The notes under the pieces: generated by a model
The model's database searches: none
Told to the model about the DNA's origin: nothing
Seen by the model: the letters and a program-made list of their open reading frames with translations, nothing else
Part shown: positions 58,403-64,000 of the stretch, in pieces
Numbering within the stretch: the stretch's first letter is position 1
How the letters are laid out: every line of letters begins with the position of its first letter
Position numbers and translations under genes: made by a program
Assembly (NCBI GenBank): GCA_015499995.1
Contig: JADNRV010000020.1
Span: 248,001 to 312,000 of the forward strand
Origin: Flammula alnicola
Lineage: Eukaryota; Basidiomycota; Agaricomycetes; Agaricales; Strophariaceae
Reading direction: 5' to 3'
Length of the DNA: 64,000 nucleotides

Positions 58403-59539
58403 ATGACTGAAGTAGTACCTGCAACATCCTCGGGTTTGCCAGACGGGCTAACGTCGACCACTGCGCCGCTGACAACAACTGCTCAACCGACACCACCAGC
58501 CGATGAATATGCATGCGAAACCCTTTATATCCAGAATCTGAACGAGAAGATTAAGCCAGATGGTGCGTTGTGGTTCTTCTAATACACCTAATTATTCACT
58601 GACTCGTGTCTTTATAGTTATGAAAGCATCGCTACGTGGCTTGTTTAAGGTGTACGGAGAAGTACTCGACGTCGTAGCGCATAGCAACCTCCGAATGCGG
58701 GGACAGGCATTTGTTTCGTTCGCGGACCCAGAGATCGCGAAGAAAGCGATGAAAGACGTGCAACGGTTCCCTTTATACTCGAAACCCATGGTACGAATTT
58801 TCTTGTCTTGAAACCACGCTTCAATTCTGAGTTTGACCATTTGCGATAGCAAATATCATTTGCACGGACGCGATCAGATGCAGTGGTTAAAGTGTTGGAT
58901 GCCAACAAATTTGACGAGCACAAGGCCCAAAGAGAGGAGCACAAAAGTGAGCCACGTTTTTTCTGAACCAATAATTACGACTAATTAGCACTTCTTAGAG
59001 AAAACACGATACACAAATCCACTCAAATCAAAATTCAGGGCAAAACGACTAGCCGCCGAAAGTACGTCATCTTTTAGCCTCATCCCATACCTTTTTTCTA
59101 ACCTTAGACCTTAGTCGACGGTGGAGCAGCAGCACCTGCCCCAAAACGGCCCAATTTCAAATGCCCGACGAATACCTCCCGCCCAACAAGATTCTTTTCC
59201 TTCAAAATCTCCCCGAATCCGTTACAAAGGAACAGCTTGTCGCCTTGTTCTCCCAGTTTCGTCTTCTCCCGTGTCGCATAATAATCTGGCTATTACTGAT
59301 TTCCATTTCCTTCAGATACCCCAACCTACACGAAGTGCGTCTTATTCCAACGAAGCGAGACATTGCATTCGTGGAATTCTTGGACGAGGGAGTGCTGGAG
59401 TGGCCAAAGATGCGCTGCACAATTACAAGCTGGATGGAGAGAACAAAATCAAGGCGCGTCTTCTGACATCATACCCTCATATACGTATACATGCTAACTC
59501 CCTCGGGCTTGTTTACAGATTACATTTGCAAGGAAGTAG
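58403..59539 (+). CDS. U1A/U2B''-type snRNP protein with an apparent frameshift in RRM2
   Basis: Two RRMs in the U1A/U2B'' arrangement. Exons 58403-58562, 58618-58790, 58850-58946, 58999-59061, about 59108-59255, 59316-59453 and 59519-59539. RRM1: [42 protein letters not shown]2: [38 protein letters not shown], then after EFLDEG the conserved continuation [20 protein letters not shown] is present one frame over, implying one missing base near 59388-59391. As written, the frame would end with 21 unrelated residues. The last intron uses a GC donor (AAG|GCGCGT) and the final exon gives ITFARK, the usual family end. The linker frame before PDEYL depends on which of two acceptors (59107 or 59114) is used; the first avoids a second frame problem. 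Confidence 0.8.
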
Positions 59540-60526
59540 GCAAGCCTTCTACTGTACACTTTTTACGTTTTGTACCATCATCAATACACCTATAATTCAC
59601 GATACGCCAAGATCTGAATAACTGATCTTGAGACTCCCACCTGACAATCGGAAACGAGGCCTCGGTTTATTGATACGAGGCACGTCGAATTCCTAGGAGG
59701 AACATTTTCGCCATACAATCGCTTGAGAGGCGTCATCTGCGCAGGGTCGACACTTGCAAAGTGTTGAGACCCATCAACCAGCTGGGAAATGGGCCAAATG
59801 TCTCCTCTCTATCTCCTGGACTCCAAAGCTTAAAAGAAAATTTCTTGCCGCCCACGAGTGGAACGTCTCAAGTCGTTTTTTTTTTGCAAGCAAGTACGAC
59901 CCTTAGCCTAGTATCGCTGTTCCTCACCATGCACTTGAAGTTCTAGTCGAGCTGGCTCTGGCAGACGAGTGCCATAAGGGACGAAACGGGCGAAACGGGG
60001 GATAGCCTTGAGCCTACATAAATTATGGTTGGGTTCCCGATGCTTAGAAGAAGAAATAGCAACTTGGTTAGGGAGTCCGACGCCTGAGACGAGAGTGGCG
60101 AGGAAAGTATCAGAACAGAAAGGGCTCGGCGACGACAAGTGGGTGGACTCTGGCCCGAAGAAGTGGCAAAAGATGAGAATCGGGTATATCGGATGATCAA
60201 TTTAAATAATCTGATAAGGAACATCCGGGCCAGAGTCTAGGTTCCTTATCAGATTAAATTTTGTGTGGGTAATTTCCAACGGATCGGAGAGGACCGCTCG
60301 AGACTAGTGTACGCTTTACCCGTGTAAAAAATTCAAAATTCAATACATTTTTCGTGGACACGAGTACCTGCCCTTTCTTCCTCGGACTAGAACCGTATTC
60401 ATTCCCCTTTTTGCCGAATAAGCCGCCCCGGTTCAAACTTTCTCATCTATGGACATCCAACCTGGCCGCTCTCTTTTAACTCTTTGCTTTCTGCCCCTGC
60501 CAGTGGGCCTCTTCCAAGTTTTAAAG
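59540..60526. other. intergenic region with a perfect inverted repeat
   Basis: No gene is supported. It contains the hairpin described at 60208-60255. An in-frame AUG at 60449 could extend the FTR1 protein upstream, but this is disfavoured. Confidence 0.45.
60208..60255. repeat. inverted repeat with 15-base perfect arms
   Basis: AATCTGATAAGGAAC (60208-60222) and its exact reverse complement (60241-60255) enclose an 18-base loop. The loop's CGGGCCAGAGTC also occurs inverted just upstream (GACTCTGGCCCG, about 60147-60158), so two nested foldbacks are possible. Confidence 0.8.
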
Positions 60527-62302
60527 ATGACCAGGAACTTATTCTCCGTCCCAATTTTCTTTATCGTCTTCCGCGAGACGCTCGAAGCAGCTATTATCAT
60601 TTCCGTTCTCCTTGGACTGGCTGAACAGATTGTCCACAACGACTCTCCTCAGTCGACTACGACCATCCCGACAGAAGAACTTTCTAACGAGGACAAGGAA
60701 AGCAACCCCGATGGAGGCTTGGATATCACCCCTCCAGTGGACGACGCGGTTCAGCGCCGGCGTCTCGTACGCAAATTGCGCACACAGGTACCTTTTATAC
60801 GGAAGCTCAGATAATCTTTCCAGTCATTAATACTTGCCGCGTTGCTCAGATTTTCTTGGGTGGCGGCCTTGGCCTTTTCATTGCACTCAGCATTGGAGCT
60901 GCGTATGTTTTCTTCTCTCAAATTGCCCTCCATTTCGACATAAAAGCTGAATATCGACAACTATATAGGTTCCTTGCCGTGTGGTTCACGAGAGCCTCAA
61001 ACTTATGGGCCAAGTCTGAATCACTATGGGAAGGCTAGTCTATTATCTCACATCCGGAGCCAAGGAATAGCTCAAGTATCTCAATTTAAACAGGTATTTT
61101 CGAACTCATCGCTTGCCTCATGATATTTGTTATGGGCGTTACGATGCTGAAAATGGAAAAAGGTGATTGCTTGAATGCAATGAATTCTGACGAGCCATCT
61201 GACAACTGCTTGTATTCGAAGCCAAAGCGAAATGGCGCATCAAGCTTCAGCGCGCATTTGACGGAAAGCGTACATGCTCTTTTATTCTCCTATAAAATCT
61301 TTAACAGGACTAACATATCTTCTTATATCTCAGAGGTCGATGGTAAAACCGCATCCGGAAAGTGGGCGCTTTTTATCCTCCCCTTCGTCACTGTCCTCCG
61401 TGAAGGTAACATCTTCCTCTTCACCTTGCAAAAGTTTCATGAATTCACGAAATTCAAACAGGTCTCGAGGGTGTCATCTTCGTCGGCGGAGTCTCACTCG
61501 GTCAACCCGCCGCTTCCATACCCATCGCTGCTATCATAGGCATCGTCTGCGGATTAGTCTGTGGATTCATTATCTACGCATTCGCCAGCCGAACAAGTAA
61601 GCACTTATTCTGCTTCCCATCCCTACACGCATATTCTGACCAAAATAAATCATCCCCTCTTTGCACAGCGCTAACGCTCTTCCTCGTCGTCATGACCAAC
61701 TTCCTCCTGTTGATCGGCGCGGGTCTGTTCAGTAAATCCGTCGGCGCCTTCCAAGACCACGCTTTCAACAAGCTGCTCGGCGCGGATGCGGGCGACACGG
61801 GCAAAGACGGCCCCGGATCGTACCGAGTCCAGGGCAACGTCTGGCACTTGCAGTGCTGCAACCCCAATAACACATTCGACGGCCAAGGCTGGACTATCTT
61901 TGGCGCCATTTTCGGGTGGACCAACAACGCAACTCGTAAGCTTTATTCGAGTTGTTTAGAGAAGTGATTCTGACGGTGTTCGTTCTCCTTTGCTGATGCA
62001 GAGGGAACCGTGTTGGCATACGTGTTCTACTGGCTCGCGGTTATTGTCTGCTTGGTCTACATGAAATTCAAGGAGGCGAGTACTAAGGTCCTGAAGCTCC
62101 CGTGAAATGCAAAACTAATAGAACTCGAATGCAGGGACGTACAATGCTACTGGGACGCGAGTCTGCAGCAGGAGTTCGCAGGCGACGTGCACGCGATATC
62201 AAGGCCATCGAAGGCTCTGACGAGGCTGAGTCCAAGGGGACATTGTCCGCGGTTGAGGAGACCCGCCCGGTCGTCTCGGATATCGACCTCCTCCCCCGTT
62301 AG
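60527..62302 (+). CDS. FTR1: high-affinity iron permease (FTR1 family)
   Basis: Plasma-membrane iron transporter that works with a Fet3-type multicopper oxidase. Exons 60527-60787, 60850-60902, 60969-61033, 61094-61162, 61222-61269, 61334-61405, 61462-61596, 61669-61935, 62002-62075 and 62135-62302 give 403 residues. The start chosen (MTRNLFSVPIFFIVFRETLE) matches the family N-terminus with its first REXXE motif (RETLE); the second is REGLEG, formed across intron 6. Other family blocks: FLAVWFTRASNLWAKSESLW, IFVMGVTMLKM, WHLQCCNPNN and GRTMLLGRESAAG. About seven membrane segments are expected. Two introns (61034-61093 and 62076-62134) need GC donors. No multicopper oxidase gene lies next to it in this window, unlike the common divergent FET3-FTR1 pair. 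Confidence 0.94.
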
Positions 62303-62765
62303 ATTAGGTCAGAAGATAAAACACCACTATAGATGAGCAGGCGAGGAAGTTTTCTTAAACACCTGAGTTGCTTATGTAACATAGTCAGCCAAATTTACTA
62401 CCACTGCCAACGGGCTCCAGCGGGCCCGTGGAAAACCTCTTGCACTGGTACTGTTCGCTGCTTACGCTTTCTTCTTGCCTTCTTCTACCTAACAATTCGC
62501 TGTCGAGTAACATCCAGGACGCCATCAACGATTATTTTTACCTGTCGCCGAAGGCGCCCAAGACTGACATGATGCTGATGTGCCGAACTCGGAGATGGGT
62601 CGTGGCCGCGTAACTGCGTACTGCCTTGCGGCCAAGCTCACCATATAAATAGTCGGACATGAAAAACTTGCACCCCACTCCGTTGCTGGCCAACGAGATA
62701 AACAGGGCGCTTCTGTGCAGAGTTGAACCTTTCACGACATCCTTAACGATCTAAAGAAGTCAATC
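62303..62765. other. intergenic region
   Basis: Tandem spacer between FTR1 and the PDX1-like gene. No supported feature. Confidence 0.5.
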
Positions 62766-63835
62766 ATGAGTGCATTCACAAGTTTGTCAAAGGTTTATGC
62801 GGCGCAGACTCGCGGAGCGTACAGACAGGTTAAGAGAAGATGTGGGTGGTCATTTCATGAGCTTTTTGTGATGTTGAATTTTTGTGAATTTTCTAGGGCT
62901 TCATGGGTCATTGAAGCGACAAGCTATTATGATGCCTGCCATGTCTCCTCTGATGACGGAGGGTACTATTACGCGTTGGAAAAAGAAGGAAGGGGAGGCT
63001 TTTGCTGTTGGTGACGTTTTGCTGCAGATTGTACGTATAGAGGAAAGATACCGTTGGAGAATTTTTCTTAAGCCTGATTTTATTGCTTTGCATTTAGGAA
63101 TCTGATATAGCCACGATTGATGTGGAGGCATGCAGTCCTGGCATTCTGGGTAAAATTCTTGTATGCCTACTAATTTTTTTGTCTATGCGGAGTAAAACTC
63201 AACATGATACTTCTTTAGATGCCAGATGGTACTCCAAACGTTCCTGTCGAGCAGGTTATCGCTCTCGTTGCACGGGACATGAACGAACTCGCGCTCTTGC
63301 AAAATCAATCGACGGTGCCAGCACCACCTTTATATAACCCAATCCCTGCTCCTCCTAGCAGCTCACTTTCTTCGCCACGTCACCTTGACCACTTCAAACC
63401 GCTTTCCTCTCCACGCACACCGACGATGTCCCCTCGGACGCCCTCTTTGTTCGAGATGCAGACAATGGGGTGCGGCCATCGCAGCGTACATGCGGGTGGG
63501 CCGCGTGGAACGGTAGCCCGACTCGAATCGGTTGGTCAGGGTAGTCCATCTCCTTGTGTTGACGTGCCACCGTGCCCATCGCCCCGCATCAGGAAGCAAC
63601 AACAGCAGGAATTATCGGCGCCTCTGACTCCTTCAACTGCTAAATGGCCATCGTCTGCCGCTGGCGGAGATGAGGAACGAGCGCAGGTGAGATTTCTTTT
63701 ATGGACCACAAATTACACGTAACCCTTTGCTAAAATTCACTGCAGATGGATGGAGCTGCTATTCGACGGATGATCGTTTCCAACCTCGCTTCCAACCAAG
63801 GCAACAAGAATGTTGAACTTGATGAGCTCCTCTGA
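62766..63835 (+). CDS. PDX1: pyruvate dehydrogenase protein X-like (PDX1), lipoyl lysine replaced
   Basis: Exons 62766-62841, 62897-63030, 63098-63160, 63219-63686 and 63746-63835 give 276 residues. The N-terminus (SLSKVYAAQTRGAYRQVKRR, then WLHGSLKR) is basic and free of acids, fitting a mitochondrial presequence. The lipoyl domain follows: IMMPAMSPLMTEGTITRWKK, GDVLLQIESD, IATIDVEACSPGILGKI, MPDGTPNVPVEQVIALVA. The lysine that is normally lipoylated (ETDKA pattern) is Ile (codon ATA, residue 74). A Pro/Ser-rich linker leads to MDGAAIRRMIVSNLASN near the C-terminus, resembling an E3-binding/core-binding segment. No E2 acetyltransferase domain is present, hence protein X rather than E2. In known systems protein X docks E3 (lipoamide dehydrogenase) to the PDH core. 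Confidence 0.82.
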
Positions 63836-64000
63836 CCGCAGACCTTGATTATTTTGGAGACATAGTGTTGTACTGCCCGTCATGATCTCAATAACAATTC
63901 ACTCTCTCCTGTCTGTTGTTTTATGCGCATCTCTGACAGTTTATCGGCAAGGGGCAAAGTTGATGAACTCGAGGTGATATATCTAGCTGTACTCGTACAA

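Noticed and set aside
59101..59165. A second frameshift in the U1A-like gene before PDEYLPPNK
   Set aside because: An upstream acceptor (59107) puts the linker in the correct frame, so a lesion is not needed here, although the alternative linker frame looks more typical.

Overview
This window looks like nuclear DNA of a mushroom-forming basidiomycete (Agaricomycetes). Nearly every gene is broken by short introns (about 48-75 bases), genes are tightly packed on both strands, and several families typical of this group occur: TRI5-like terpene synthases, a DUF6593 protein, an F-box protein, a fungal GH16 glucanase and an FTR1 iron permease. I joined exons by eye from GT-AG (and a few GC-AG) signals and checked reading phase; no search was run.

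Layout. 0.1-10.7 kb is a dense housekeeping block: a small secreted protein (-), splicing factor SF3B4/Hsh49 (+), EMC4 (+), a membrane-anchored beta-propeller amidohydrolase of about 1,300 residues (-), and a PI-PLC X-like phosphodiesterase (+). At 11,383-16,971 lies a complete Ty1/copia retrotransposon with identical 397-base LTRs, a 5-base target duplication, a half-tRNA-type primer site, a polypurine tract and one unbroken 1,561-codon Gag-Pol frame. It sits just upstream of the TATA-like box of a MIF-family gene (17,034-17,629). At 18.6-23.0 kb is a small terpene-type locus: an intact TRI5-like terpene synthase, a damaged paralogue, and a TauD-type dioxygenase. At 23.6-26.4 kb are a POP7/Rpp20-like RNase P/MRP subunit and eRF1.

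26.4-40.5 kb is gene-poor. It holds a 577-base pogo/mariner-type MITE with perfect 26-base inverted ends, a 3-copy tandem repeat of about 517 bases, a 97-104-base direct repeat pair and a small minisatellite. At 40.5-43.4 kb is an intronless 961-codon low-complexity gene. At 46.2-48.1 kb is glutathione reductase, preceded by an AUG-less in-frame extension that looks like a mitochondrial presequence. A CpG-starved block of about 1 kb follows, then an F-box gene, a broken large-subunit catalase and an intact GH16 glucanase.

55.1-63.8 kb is again dense: HAT1, DUF6593, a U1A/U2B''-type RRM protein with an apparent one-base lesion, FTR1 iron permease, and a PDX1-like lipoyl-domain protein whose lipoylated lysine position reads isoleucine. 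The main points for follow-up are the recent copia insertion in the MIF promoter, the four GC-AG candidate introns, the likely CUG-initiated mitochondrial glutathione reductase, the internally deleted catalase, and the PDX1 lysine loss.
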